Shown here one piece after another: positions 13,949-27,761 of a DNA stretch of 64,000 bases. The notes under the pieces were generated by a model. It was not told where the DNA came from and searched no databases. It saw only the letters and a program-made list of their open reading frames with translations. Source of the DNA: Corallium rubrum (lineage: Eukaryota; Cnidaria; Anthozoa; Scleralcyonacea; Coralliidae); the NCBI GenBank assembly GCA_964035015.1, contig OZ036015.1, forward strand, positions 8,492,809 to 8,556,808, read 5' to 3'. The position numbers were made by a program, and so were the translations under genes. Position 1 is the stretch's first letter; each line of letters begins with the position of its first letter.

Positions 13949-14165
13949 CAAATATTACCAGGGTTAAGTCACGTTGGCCTGAAAAACAGAGAAAAATCTT
14001 CTCGACGTTTCGAGCGAAGGCCCTTCGTCAGGAGAATTTCTCCTGACGAAGGGCCTTCGCTCGAAATGTCGAGAAGATTTTTCTCTGTTTTTCAGGCCAA
14101 CGTGACTTAACCCTGGTAATATTTGGATTTCAACCGTGCATGGCCGACGTTGTCCTAGAAGCTTT
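13949..14165. mobile_element. Palindromic retroelement-like insertion with 13-bp target duplication
   Basis: Positions 13,949-14,125 are an almost perfect palindrome: two 88-base arms, one mismatch, one unpaired central base. The insertion continues to 14,165 and is bounded on both sides by TCATGTATTAATT (13,936-13,948 and 14,166-14,178). A 13-bp duplication and inverted arms fit a retroelement inserted with 5' inversion, and Penelope-like elements are a good candidate. Each arm holds CTGACGA then GAAA with self-complementary flanks, resembling a hammerhead core. No ORF is present. Confidence 0.65.
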
Positions 14166-14178
14166 TCATGTATTAATT

Positions 14179-15400
14179 ACCGCTTTATTTGCCCACGCAT
14201 GTTAACAAATCAATTTACATTTTGCAAAAACATTCTCAGTGGGAGATATGAAACGAAAGCTCGAGAAATTTCATTAAAAAATTGAGATATTTACACTATT
14301 TTGTTCATACGTCTTTCAACAAACGTTTCAAATTAATAAAAAAAAGATTCTCAACTCAAGTCCAAGACAGTGATCGAGCTTGCAAATTTTAAATAACCGG
14401 TCAAAAGCTGAGCGAAACTAGAAGTTGCATGCTGATTAGATTTATGACCAAATCTGGCCCTCAAAAACATAGAACTTAATCATGAACATCTCCAAACGTC
14501 TGTTCCATTACACGAAGCTCACAAACCTACCACAGCAGTTTACCAAAATACTGCTCACATAGCATTCTACTTTTACGTTATTCCATCATTTACTATGATA
14601 AAGAACTTTGATTCGAAACGTCATTATTTCGTTATCAAAACTAAGGTCCTGTGAAGTGGATTGACAGTTCAATCGGATCAAAAAACATGAGTGAAGTCAA
14701 TCCGATCGGCTGGGAATATTGTTTTCGGTTTTGGAACACTACTTTCTGTGCTTCCCTCAATGTCTCAGCCATTTAGCACGACACGCACCAACTTCACTCA
14801 TGCCTTGTATATATCAAGTCAAACCGTGTTTAGATGAATCAGCTTGGACACATTCAAGTCGATCCTTCCTTGAATCTCCAGTCAACCACTCCACTGCGTG
14901 GATTGACTTCAGTCATTCGTTTCGATCAGACCGAAAACTTTTAATCTTCTTCACGTAAACAAAAGGAGGAACAACACGCGATATTTGACTTGGACACTCA
15001 ATCCGCTTTTCTTTTGCTCTCTTAAGACACTTCTCACACAGTTTACACACTTTACTTTACTTATAATCTATCTTAAGAATTCTTACCTTCGTAAACCATT
15101 TAAGGAAGTAAAATGATGATTATGTTACTGAAATACTGTGGGCTAGACACAACTCAATGCACTCAATCTCTGACACAAGTAACTCATAAAAGGCCTTTAT
15201 AACAGGAAATGGCTAAATCTAATCAAAATCACAGCGGTTGTTCCTATACTTGACAAATTTGCATATTTACTAAGAATTGAACAAGAGACAGGAAACACGA
15301 TTCGCTTGAGCTACTGTATGTAAACAGTTTGAACAAACTGCCACTAAAAGTCTGCGTTCATCTAGCTCCCTTAATATCTTTAAGCGTTCATTGTGTTTAG
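14179..15400. other. Unassigned AT-rich segment
   Basis: No gene is recognised. A diverged SINE-A tail fragment lies at about 14,480-14,600 (ATGAACATCTCCAAACGTCT and CACGAAGCTCACAAACC resemble the tail at 53,980-54,020). The rest is unique-looking. Confidence 0.4.
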
Positions 15401-15404
15401 TCGA

Positions 15405-15770
15405 AAGCTAATATTTTGAAAACTTGAGCCTAGAACTTCATGAAATTTACGAAGAATATTGTTTTGACTATGCTCTTGCTTCCTATGCAAACAAATAAGC
15501 GTGAAAGTCAGTGCAGAGCGTAATAGAAATTTAAGATTGTAAACAAAATCTCAAAGCTAAGGTGTTTAGTGTCTGAAGCGACTGCCCGAATTAGTTTACT
15601 TGAAAGCTAACATTTCGCTTACTATAGCTCAGAGGTTTACAAAATTTACGAAGAATATTATTTTGACTATGTTCTTGCTTCCTATGCAAACAAATAAGCG
15701 TGAAAGTCAGTGCAGAGCGTATAAACAGAGTAAGAGAAATTTAAGATTGTAAGTAAAGCTCAAAGAGGAA
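15405..15770. repeat. Tandem duplication of a ~199-bp segment
   Basis: The stretch around GCTTCCTATGCAAACAAATA occurs at 15,478 and again 199 bp later, with matching sequence on both sides (CGAAAGCTAA and TGAAAGCTAA starts, AAATTTAAGATTGTAA ends). Confidence 0.8.
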
Positions 15771-15805
15771 GATTTTACAGACTCTAAAGGTTATAGAGCA
15801 TCTTA

Positions 15806-16051
15806 GGCCCCATTTACACTATTACGGTACGGTTGTGGTCCGGATTGGGTTGAGCGTTCCGTAACAAAAAAATCGTCTGTTTACACTATAACGGTATGGT
15901 AAATTTACCATATCGTATTGATTTGCAGCCGGAGTGCTAAGCGTAGTGACTACGCTACGGAAAACCACTCTGGAATAGTGTAAACACAACAAAGAAGCGT
16001 AGTGATTTTTCAACGGAAGACTGACCGTACCGTAATAGTGTAAACGGGGCC
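15806..16051. mobile_element. Harbinger-type MITE (246 bp, TTA duplication)
   Basis: The terminal inverted repeats begin GGCCCCATTTACACTATTAC and read GGCCCCGTTTACACTATTAC from the right end. TTA flanks both sides (15,803-15,805 and 16,052-16,054), the 3-bp T-W-A duplication typical of PIF/Harbinger. There is no coding capacity. It sits just before a hAT-like right end (CTGTATCCGCCACTG near 16,080-16,094) whose left end I did not find. Confidence 0.85.
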
Positions 16052-16094
16052 TTATAGTCACCCCCCCTTGCAAAAATCCTGTATCCGCCACTGA

Positions 16095-16865
16095 GGGGTA
16101 AGGGGCCATCTACGCACGCTCTGATTGGTTGAGCTCCGTTGCATTTATAAGAGACATAGATCATGAATGACGTAAAATGGCGTCGGCCCGGTATTAAAGG
16201 CCCGGTATTAAAGGCCCGGTAAGCCCCAGTGCGGTGCCGATCAATGACCTCTAGTGCCGATTAACTGCCGATATTAGTTCTCAGTTCTTCTCGCCAAAAA
16301 TTCAAACATCCCCACTCCGGGGTCTAGACTTTTAATCAAATTCCTGAGTGTGGGGAAGACAATGAAGTTCAAATCTGCCCGGCCTCACACCCCCCCCCCC
16401 CCCCCCCCATTGGGCTTAACATTGATAGGTGCATAACAAGTAACTTGCTTGAGAGTGAGCTGTACGGCTTGAGCAATATGTCAGAATTTAAATGCACGGT
16501 GTAAAAGTGTAAAATAGACTTGTGCGTTTGACATAGTTTAGTTGATCTGAAGAAGTAATTTCAGGCTGGGCTGGCATAAAGCTAGTCTAAAGTTTTACTA
16601 CAGTTTATAGTGAGCTGAAAATCTGAGCCAGCCTTGGAGCCTTGGCGGTTTTAAATAGGCTGCAGTTTTCCCCATCAAATTCACAATTGCAGCATTACTT
16701 TAAATTAATTTGTTTGTAAATTCATGCTGAAATTTCAGTCTAATTTGCTCATTATGCCCCCAAAAGCACTCAGCTTGGGGTAATCAGTTTCTTGCAGATT
16801 TTCCTGCATCCACAAGCAGACGGTACAAGTTTCATGGCCCTTAATAAACTCTCAGTCGGTGCTAC
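16095..16865. other. Unassigned segment
   Basis: Contains a short triplicate of TAAAGGCCCGGTAT at about 16,193-16,220 and a C-run near 16,388-16,408. No gene is seen. Confidence 0.4.
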
Positions 16866-17405
16866 AAGGAGTTAATATATAGGTAGTTGGTAGGTAAGGA
16901 ACTAACTCACTGATCTATTGACCAATGGACCGTAGGACTAAGGACGAAGGTAGAGATGAGATAAGTGACTGGTGGTGGTACAAGGAATTTATAGGTAGTT
17001 GGTAGGTAAGGAACTAACTCACTGATCTATTGACCAATGGACTGTTGAACTAAGGACGAAGGTAGAGATGAGATAAGTGACTGGTGGTGGTACAAGGAAT
17101 TTATAGGTAGTTGGTAGGTAAGGAACTAACTCATTGATCTATTGACCAATGGACCGTAGGACTAAGGACGAAGGTAGAGATGAGATAAGTGACTGGTGGT
17201 GGTACAAGGAATTTATAGGTAGTTGGTAGGTAAGGAATTAACTCATTGATCTATTGACCAATGGACCGTAGGACTAAGGACGAAGGTAGAGATGAGATAA
17301 GTGACCGTTGGTACAAGGAATTTATAGGTAGTTGGTAGGTAAGGAATTAAGTCACTGATCTATTGACCAATGGACCGTAGGACTAAGGATGAAGGTGGGA
17401 TAGGT
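16866..17405. repeat. 112-bp tandem repeat, about 4.7 copies
   Basis: TATAGGTAGTTGGTAGGTAA recurs at 16,878, 16,990, 17,102, 17,214 and 17,323, giving a period of 112 bp (the last interval is 109). The copies are nearly identical. Confidence 0.93.
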
Positions 17406-17599
17406 AAAATGGTACACAAATTCCAACCTACTATAGAAAGCAATTCAACTTAATATCCAAGATCTTTTCTCTACCAGTGTTTCTCCCCAGGCTACCTATG
17501 TTGAACTTGTAAATAGTAACCAGTAGGTTCCCCAAATGGTCTGATCAGAAAATGTTTCTAACGTATACAGAACAAGAGTGATCACTTTTCAAGATTCTA

Positions 17600-18135
17600 G
17601 GTGCCAATCACTATTTGCGGTATCACCGATGGTGCATCACGCTCTGTCACAAAAAATTCTATGCAGGTTATTGCATCCAAGGCAGATGGTTGCAAGTTTC
17701 ATGGTGCAGTCATTACTACATGCGGTATCACCGATGGTGCATCACGCTCTGTCATAAAAACATTCTATGCAGGTTATTGCATCCAAGGCAGATGGTGCAC
17801 GTTTGTTCATGGTGCAGTCACTACTACTCACGATATCACCGATGGTGCATCACGCTCTGTCATAAAAACATTCTATGCAGGTTATTGCATCCAAGGCAGA
17901 TGGTGCAAGTTTCATGGTGCAGTCACTACTACTCACGATATCACCGATGGTGCATCACGCTCTGTCATAAAAACATTCTATACAGGTTATTGCATCCAAG
18001 GCAGATGGTGCACGTTTGTTCATGGTGCAGTCATTACTACTCACGATATCACCTATGGTGCATCACGCTCTGTCACAAAAAATTCTATGCAGGTTATTGC
18101 ATCCATGGCAGATGGTGCAAGTTTCATGGCCCTTA
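17600..18135. repeat. 105/108-bp tandem repeat, 5 copies
   Basis: CACCGATGGTGCATCACGC recurs at 17,624, 17,729, 17,837, 17,942 and 18,050 (last with a variant), alternating 105 and 108 bp. The unit length is a multiple of three, so two plus-strand frames stay open (237 and 173 codons). There is no homology I recognise, and the open frames are probably only a consequence of the period. Confidence 0.9.
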
Positions 18136-18720
18136 ATAAACCTCTCCAAGTTTGCTCCAGCTCAAAAAACGTTTCAAGACTATTCATCACTTCAGACCAA
18201 ATGAACTGGGTCATGGGTTCAATTCCAGCCGAAAGCTATCACTACTCCTATCGCTGCAAAAAGATCATACCAGTATTTGTGGCTGTGATTTTCTCAGTGC
18301 AGAGGTGGAAATAGAGATAGCAGGGAAAAGACCTTGGCTAGGAAGTTGTATTGCTTTCTACAGTAGAGATGAGATAAGTGACAGTGGTACAAGGTATTTA
18401 TATTTAGTCAGTGCCTGCTGGGGCAAAATGCAGGGAGATGTATACTTTCAGTACAGAAACGCAAACGCAAATATAACCCCTAACCTCTGGACTTCCTTGT
18501 CACGCTTCGTACTCACTCACGCCTTTAAAAACATCTTGTTTCATTACTTGACAAGAAACATTTGCACTCTGGATGTACTCATTTCAAAATATTTACATAT
18601 TTACATTAGTTCATAGTGTACCACAAGTCGTTGGAAATGTGAAAACTTTTCATTGCAGAATTGGCCGCCATTTTGAATTTTGTACTCCCTTAACCAATCA
18701 GAATGTAGTAATTTTGTCAT
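18136..18720. other. Unassigned segment
   Basis: No gene is recognised. A stretch near 18,205-18,225 (CATGGGTTCAATTCCAGCC) resembles a tRNA-type box B and may be a SINE remnant. Confidence 0.35.
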
Positions 18721-18722
18721 GC

Positions 18723-18726
<4 letters not shown>

Positions 18727-18780
<54 letters not shown>
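18727..18780. repeat. (AAT)n flanking LINE-A (3' side)
   Basis: About 18 AAT triplets directly abutting the 3' end of the minus-strand LINE. Confidence 0.95.
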
Positions 18781-18781
<1 letters not shown>

Positions 18782-21700
18782 GAAACTTTATTTATTTATG
18801 ATTTACGTATACTACAATGATAAACCTCTCTTTTACAGGTAGTTTACCAATGTCTACTTGAATTAACAAATGGTATAAAAATATTAGTATGACATTAAAG
18901 TCGGGTTATCCCATTCTTTGTTACGTTTACAAAATATATAGTAAGAGGCCCTTATGCAAGTGTTCATAATTTTCTGAGTATAGTACTTTCTACATCGTTC
19001 GTCAAATTTCAGGTCTTTCAGCATTTCAATAAAGTCTATAGATGACTGATTAAAAACTCCAAGCGAACTGATAGATAAATTTATAAATTTCACTTTTTCA
19101 TAATTTTTGTGCTGATCGTTAATAAGTTCTAGATATTTTTGTCTCTTACGGGTTGCATTAGTAAGAAGATTAGATTCAAATCCAACAGTCAGTTCGAGTA
19201 TGTAGATGTATTTGTTTTCGATTGTTATCAGAAGATCAGGGCGTAACTTATCTCCGGTGATAACAGATGGACTGATGAAGCCAGGTAGGTCAGCATAAAG
19301 GTTAATATAGTGTTGTACGGATTTAAGAGAGGTTGCAATGAAATTAAGAACGGAATCGTGTCGCCACGTAAAACGTCCTTCGTTTAGGTATGTCTTGCAT
19401 CCATTGACGACGTGGAGCAAGGTTTCGGGTTCCAAGCAGAAAGAACAGTCGGATGTTGGTGATATTCCCCATTTCAACAGATTTTTGCGAGTTGGGAGCG
19501 TATTATTTATGTACCGGATGGTGAAGTTAAAGATATTCTTAGGAAGTTTGTTTTGGACCGAGGACCATATAGAGTTGAGCGAGAGTGTAGAGTATTTGAT
19601 AATATTGGAGAAGAATGAACCTTGTGAAATGAGGTGATTTTGAAGCCTTTTTTCATTTTCTTTCCTGATAGTGTTCAGTACGTCTTTTGTGTTTTTGTAC
19701 TTGTCATATTGTACATTTTTGTGATTGCTTGTGGCCATCCATAGGTTTTTTATCTCGTCGTTTGGTGATGATTTCAAAACTTTCCGAGATATAGTTTGAC
19801 ATTGAAGAAATTTAGTTGATGGGAGAATGAGATTTAAGCCGAATTTGTTATGAGGAAGTAGGACGTTGCTAAGAGTTGCTGAAATTGGAAGCTCGAGCCA
19901 CTTTCGGATATATTTTGACACGATATTATCTAGATTCTCGTTTACCCAGGTTTTACCGATATCAGAAACGGTGAAGTGCCAAGAGATTTTTGAAAGAACA
20001 TAGCGATTGTACATTAGAATTTTGTTTTTCGGATGTAATGGTAGTTCGTCGATTTCATGCATGGTATTAGTCAGTGTGTCATATAATTCAGATTTGTGAT
20101 CTTCGTCAGACATATTGAAGTTAAAGTAGCGACCTAAGTATCGAAAGGATTTACCATTCTCAACACGTGGTACAAAACAGCTATTTATAAACAGTTTAGG
20201 GAGATATTGAACGGATTTTGTTAGTTCTTTTTTAATTCCAAATGTTGAGCATTTATCTACACGTATAATCATATTGGCCCACTGACACCAGATGGTAAAA
20301 CGGTTTAGTAGCATTTGATTTTCTTTTTCCTGACCAGTGATAACGGCAGCATCGTCGGCAAATTGGAACCAGTGGATTGGGTTGCATAAAATACCATTCT
20401 CGCTTAAATTCCAAAATCCAAGTTGACGGTATTTTTCAGATTTGATGTGCTGAATAAATGTATTGAATGACATATTGAATAAGAGAGGGCTGAGAGAGTC
20501 ACCTTGGAGAACACCACGATCAACTGTAATGAAACGTGTGTTGAACTCTTCGGTTATGATGGAAGTTTGGAAATCAGTGTAGAGGCTGTGTATGATATTT
20601 TTTATGTGATCGGGAATGTGATGATACTCAAGGACTTCTTGAATAAGGTTGTGATGGACTTCACCAAATGCATTCTTAAGGTCTAATAATGTTATGACGA
20701 GAGATCGTTGTTTGGTACGCGCTTTGTTTATTATGTGTGCCATCTGAGCTGTGTGTTCTAGCGTTCCGGAGAGTTTTGGGGTGAAACCTTTCTGGATGTT
20801 TTGTTCTATGTACTTGTTTTCTGCAAGAAATTGAAATGTTTTATTACGAAGGCATGATGTTAAAACTTTAAGCGGAATGGATTCAAGTGTTATTGGGCGA
20901 AAATTTGCAGGTTCGTCTGTTTCCCCTTTCTTGTGTATTAATATTGTGCATGCCTTTTTCCAGTCTGAAGGTACAACACCGGATGACCAGGCAGCGTGAA
21001 TTATCTCAGTTAAGTGTGAGCGTAAATAAGGACAGTGTTTAAAGCAGATTATAGATATCTGGTCAAGTGGACATGGAGCGCCAGACGGTTTCATTTTACG
21101 GATGACGTTAGTAATCTCTTGATAGGTCGGGGGGTCAAGATTAAATGGTGTTTGCGGTGAAGCAAATTTTGGAATCCAACTTGGGATGCTGAATGTTTTA
21201 CTTGGATTGATTGCGGAAAATGTTTTAGTGAAATAAGATGTGCATTGAGCCATGTTAAATGATGGAAGTGAGCTTGTGTTCTTTTTAAAAATCTTTTGAC
21301 ATATCCCCAGAAATTTTTATTAATTAGGTTGTCATGATCAATTTCTCCTGGTTGATGGTTAACAGTATTACTTTGATGAGTATTAGATTTGAGAAGGTTG
21401 CGCAGTTGCTTCGCGACGAATTTAATCTCTAGAACATCTCCGTTTTGTGATTTTAATTTCTTTAAGGCTTTCTTCAAATCTTTGGCGGAGAATTTTTCAT
21501 ATTTTCTTTTTAATTCCACATCATTATTTTCGACAAATCCAAAATTTTCACAAAAATAGTTGTACATAACTGTTGCCATGGTATTGATATTGTTATTTAA
21601 ATCGTGCGGTGTGATTGGGTGGTTTAAAAAAGTTAATTTGAAAAATTCGTTGGCTGTTGACCATTGTAACGGCGATTTGGGTAGTTTAATTCCTTTCTTT

Positions 21701-22190
21701 AATACAGGAAAGTTTTTTTGGCGAATTAAAGACGGGATTTCAGGGTCGGTTTGCTCTACATTATCCTCATCAGTCTGATGCTCGTTTAATGCGTCTGTCA
21801 TTTGTTGTTGTAGTTCGTCTTCAAGGTCATCAATGACTTTACAGCTTCGTTGGTGCATTTTAAGACCGCGAGCCCCTTTACAGACTTTACCACAGCAACA
21901 TTTAACAGCCTTGTACGATTTAACTGGCAGACACTCATTTGCAGGCAATTCAATAGCTGGATTTTCATTTACGTTGTTTTCTTGCTCGTAATCCACTTTG
22001 CTTTTACAACGCCATGAATGTCGACCCAATGATAAAAATTCTTTGCCACAAAATCCACATATTATGAGGGTAGCAAACGGTGCAAGTAAGCTTGAACGGA
22101 TCATTATAGATTAAATGTAAATATAAAAGCCAGAATACGATGTAATTTGTTAATTCAAGTAAAATTTTCTCGTTGAAACTAAGGACATGT
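18781..22190 (-). mobile_element. LINE-A: R2/NeSL-type retrotransposon inserted in (TAA)n
   Basis: A near full-length LINE of about 3.4 kb on the minus strand. Both ends abut (AAT)n microsatellite (18,727-18,780 and 22,194-22,227), so it appears to have inserted into a TAA repeat. It has one long coding region (next entry), a 5' leader of about 80 bp and a 3' UTR of about 100 bp. No poly(A) tail is visible beyond the microsatellite. Confidence 0.85.
18884..22104 (-). pseudogene. LINE-A polyprotein: zinc fingers, reverse transcriptase, REL endonuclease (one frameshift)
   Basis: The frame starts at the ATG at 22,104 and continues to 18,884 (about 1,073 codons), broken once. The N-terminal part (22,104-21,286) carries two cysteine/histidine fingers, CGFCGKEFLSLGRHSWRC and a second built on CCGKVC...HQRSC. 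The RT part shows the motif FADDAAVI, preceded by GVLQGDSLSP. Near the C-terminus is a CX2CX7HX4C knuckle (CSFCLEPETLLHVVNGC). A restriction-like endonuclease core follows, with RPDLL, then ELTV, then a basic RKRQKY stretch. This order is that of R2-superclade LINEs (R2, NeSL, R4), which use target-primed reverse transcription. The only defect seen is a one-base loss in an A5/T5 run at 21,282-21,286, so the copy is young. The same RT type is common in cnidarian genomes as far as I recall. Confidence 0.88.
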
Positions 22191-22490
<300 letters not shown>

Positions 22491-25129
22491 TTGGATGAGC
22501 TGAGGGTAACGAAAGTGATACTAGAAAAGGTAATGGTGAAGAGAAAGAGAAGAAAAAACAATGCAATGTTCTTAGCAGATGAAGGCGCCTTTTACAAGAA
22601 AGTGAATGAGACAAAGGTGTACAAGGGTGAGCCACCCACAATGGACAGGTTTGTGGAATTCTGGGGAGGCATATGGGAGGAAGAGAAAATCACCACTGAA
22701 CAACCATGGATGAAGAAGATCAAAGAGGAGCTGAAAAGGAAAGTTAAAGAAGCACAGGATATTGAGAAAACTGAGGAGACCATTGGGAAAATCATAAAGA
22801 GAAGGAAAAACTGGACCTCACCTGGCATAGATGGAATCCAGAATTTCTGGTGGAAAAGGTTTAGCGGAACCTGGCAGGCACTTGGAAGAACTATGAGGAA
22901 ATGGATTGAAAACCCAGATAGTATTCCGGAATGGCTGACACTAGGCAGGTCAGTGCTCCTGCCAAAGACTGAGGACCTGGCACCGGAAAAAGATTACAGA
23001 CCAATAACTTGCCTCAATACATCGTATAAGCTTTTTACAGGTTTGTTGGGAAAATTTATGAAAGATCATGCAATACGGAACGATATCTGGGATGAAGGAC
23101 AGCTGGGAGCAACAGAAGGTGTGCTTGGTACAGTTGACCAACTACTCATCGACAAATGTATAATGGACGAGGTGAGAGAGCATAAAAGGGATCTGACAGT
23201 TGCCTTCTATGATTACCAGAAAGCATATGACAAAGTGCACCATGATTGGATGCTCATGGTGTATGAATGGATAAGGATACCAATGAAGGTGATCAATGTG
23301 TTACGGAAACTGATGAACAACTGGAAAACACGACTAGAGGTGAACATTGGAGGTCGGGAAATGCAGAGCAGATGGATCAGAATACGGTGTGGCTTCTTGC
23401 AAGGAGATAGTTATTCACCGGTAGGGTATTGCTTAACCGAAATCCCAATCACAATGCTATTGGAGGAAACAAGAGGGTACAGGATGGGACCTCCTTTGGA
23501 AAGACTCACGAAAAGAACACACAGTTTGTTCATAGATGATCTGAAGTCCTACCAGGAAAGCCATAAGCAAATGGAAGCTGCCAACGAAATAATTGTGAGA
23601 GCCAGCGACGACACAGGAGCAGTGTATGGTGTAAAGAAATGTGCAGAGATTGTTTTTAAACGAGGAAAGATGATCAAAGGAGAAGGCTTAAAGATACTGG
23701 ATGAGAAGGCAGAGGCATTGGATCCGGAGAAGGAGGAGTTTTACAAATTCCTGGGGATAGAGCAGGGAAAGCAGATTGATAAGGGAAGGCTAATGTTAAG
23801 AATCAGGAAAGAAATGCAGAAGAGATTGGAGAGCCTGGTAGATTTAGAGCTGTATGACAAGAACCTCGTGAAAGCAATCAACTGCAGAGTTATACCAATT
23901 GCAGGATATGCCATGAACGTGTGCCAGTTCACCAAAAAGGAACTATACGATCTTGACATGTTGGTGAAGGAGATTCTACGCAAAAACAATATGTTAGGTA
24001 GACAGGCAAGTGACGAACGGCTATACATGAAAAGGATGGTGGACGAGGTGTAAAGAGTCTGAGACAGGTTTACAAAGAGACGAAAGTGCGTGTGGCGACA
24101 TACATGGTGTTAAGCTCAAGCCGCTGGATAAGGGTTGCATGGAAGAGAGAGTATAATAGCGAGTACAAAAGCCTGAAAAGAGAAGCGGAACAAGCACTGC
24201 AGGAAATGGGCCTTGAAGTTGACTTTAGAGAGGCAGAGATATGGAAAGATCAAGAGAAGATGGAGAAGGACTGGTCAGGTTGTTGGAAGGAACTGAAGAA
24301 GTGGATGAAAAAAGGATATGGGGAAAAGCTGAAGATTGAGTACAAAGAGAAAGTTATGCAGAGTCAAGTGTTTGCAGGGCAGGAAAAGGAATGCCATATA
24401 TATGTGGTTGAATTCGAACACTACACCACAGAAGACAGCAGGAATCATGAACATGTTGGAACAAATGGTCGAAACCCGGAAATGGAAAGCGATGCGAGGA
24501 ATTGGAGACACAGATGGAAAGTGCAGGTTATGTGGACAGCACGAGGAAACCGTTCAGCACCTGCTTGCAGGATGTGGAATACTGGCAGGAGGTAATACCT
24601 AAGCAGACACAACAACGCATTGATGGTGTTAGCAGTTAACTGGGCAATAGATAAAGGACTCTTACGTGAAAGCACAGTATGGTACGGAGAGATATGGAAG
24701 AAAGGACATGTACTCAAGGGCGATGAATTCAAACTTTGCTGGGACTTCGAGTACAAAATGAGGAAAACGAGTACAGCGCGTAGACTGGACCTGACCCTGG
24801 AGGATGGAAGAGAGAAGAAAATATGGCTGGTGGACATGTCGTGCCCACAGGAAAGAAACATAGAGGAGGTAACACGAACCAAAATACGAAAGTATCAACA
24901 ACTTGCGTTCGAGACTAGAGAGAAGCGACCAGGATATATAGTGGAAGTGGTACCAGTTATCATCGGATGTTTAGGAGGTGGTGTGGAGAAGACGGGAAAA
25001 ACGGTGGCAAAAGTAATCAAAGGAGAAGGAAACGTGATAAGAATAGTGAGAACAATGCAGCAAACAGTACTGTTCGAAGAAGAGACAATTATAAGGAAAG
25101 TGTTAAGTGGAGTAGTTCAACCGAAGTAA
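22491..25129 (+). pseudogene. LINE-B polyprotein, R4/Dong-like RT and REL endonuclease (frameshifted)
   Basis: Four pieces in order: 22,491-24,053 holds the RT with GIDGIQNFWWKRF, GFLQGDSYSP and the catalytic FIDDLKSY. From about 24,040 the sense frame changes and runs to about 24,430. A third piece to 24,602 carries the knuckle CRLCGQHEETVQHLLAGC. From about 24,593 to 25,129 comes the restriction-like endonuclease with RRLDLTLEDG, VDMSCP and KIRKYQQLAFE, ending at a stop. The family usually has RRPD where this copy has RRLD, so a conserved proline is lost. At least three frame changes plus 5' truncation make this a dead copy. FxDDLK instead of F/YADD at the RT core is the R4-clade signature. 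Confidence 0.86.
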
Positions 25130-25207
25130 GACTCGGTTAATGTCCCAACAATTATTGGTGGGAATGTGAAACCGGCCAGACTTTATTTTTAAGCTGGCTA
25201 TATGCTG
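22491..25207 (+). mobile_element. LINE-B: R4/Dong-type retrotransposon inserted in (TAA)n
   Basis: A 2.7 kb LINE copy on the plus strand, 5'-truncated (coding sequence starts directly at the end of (AAT)n at 22,490) and ending in a short 3' UTR of about 77 bp that runs into (AAT)n at 25,208. R4/Dong elements of insects are known to insert in TAA repeats (established for Bombyx Dong). Flanking by the same triplet on both sides fits that habit. Confidence 0.85.
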
Positions 25208-26965
<1,758 letters not shown>

Positions 26966-27019
26966 ATTATAATTATAATAAAAAAATAATTATTATAATA
27001 ACAAATAATAATTATAATA

Positions 27020-27761
27020 ACATGACTTGAGGGAAATTAGCGATTAACTTGCCCGCCGCCGAGGGAAGATTTGTGAAAGTCCGAGGGCGAAGCCCGAGGT
27101 CTTTAACAAATCTTCCCGAGGCGAAGGGCAATTTAATGAGGGTGCCCTTACTTTTCGCGTGAAGCATGATTGGGTTATTTTACTTACCCGTGAAACGTGA
27201 TCGATGATTTTTTTAATCCGTGATTCGTGATCGAAAGGTTTCAAATCTTTTTACGTGCACGTGAAAGTAACTTTTGATTTAACCGTGAACCGTGAATGAA
27301 GGCTAGAATTAAACGTGATTCGTGAATCGTCTGTTTTGCGTGAACAGATTTTTTAGGACTTATGGAATTTCTGTTGTTTGTCTTGTCTGTCTTCGAACAG
27401 TTGAACACCGGAATAGCATGTGCTTCATGTAATGTGAAATTTAATACTGGATTCCTGACGATTCCCTCACCTTAACGATCTAATGACATTATTAACCTCG
27501 TCCGACCGGGCCTCTTCTGAGATTGAAGAGAAAGACTTCGAGAATGCAAAATATTAGTAATCAGTCAGATGATGCGAAATATTAATCCGTGAATTTCTTT
27601 TGTATTTTTACGTGAATCGTGATTGCCTCAATTTTTTGTGTGAACGTGAAAGAGTTTTTGCGATTTTTCGTGACTCGTGAAAAGACAAAATATTTTTACG
27701 TGAATGCATTTTGTGAAGGGGTATAGGGGACTTTAATCGCTAATTTCCCGACAAGTCATGT
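27020..27761. mobile_element. TIR element of 742 bp with TA duplication
   Basis: The ends are inverted repeats: left ACATGACTTGAGGGAAATTA, right reading ACATGACTTGTCGGGAAATT from the other strand. The inverted match extends through AGCGATTAA. TA flanks both ends, as in Tc1/mariner-type insertions, though TA alone is weak evidence. The inside contains a hairpin (GGGAAGATTTGT with ACAAATCTTCCC) and many copies of CGTGAA/CGTGAT (see findings). No transposase is seen. Confidence 0.7.

Noticed and set aside
17601-18314. 237-codon frame over the 105/108-bp repeat
   Set aside because: A second overlapping frame is equally open. Openness follows from unit length, and there is no start context or homology I recognise.
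18152-18616. 154-codon plus-strand frame
   Set aside because: Partly overlaps the tandem repeat, lacks recognisable motifs and splice context, and is within the length expected by chance in this composition.
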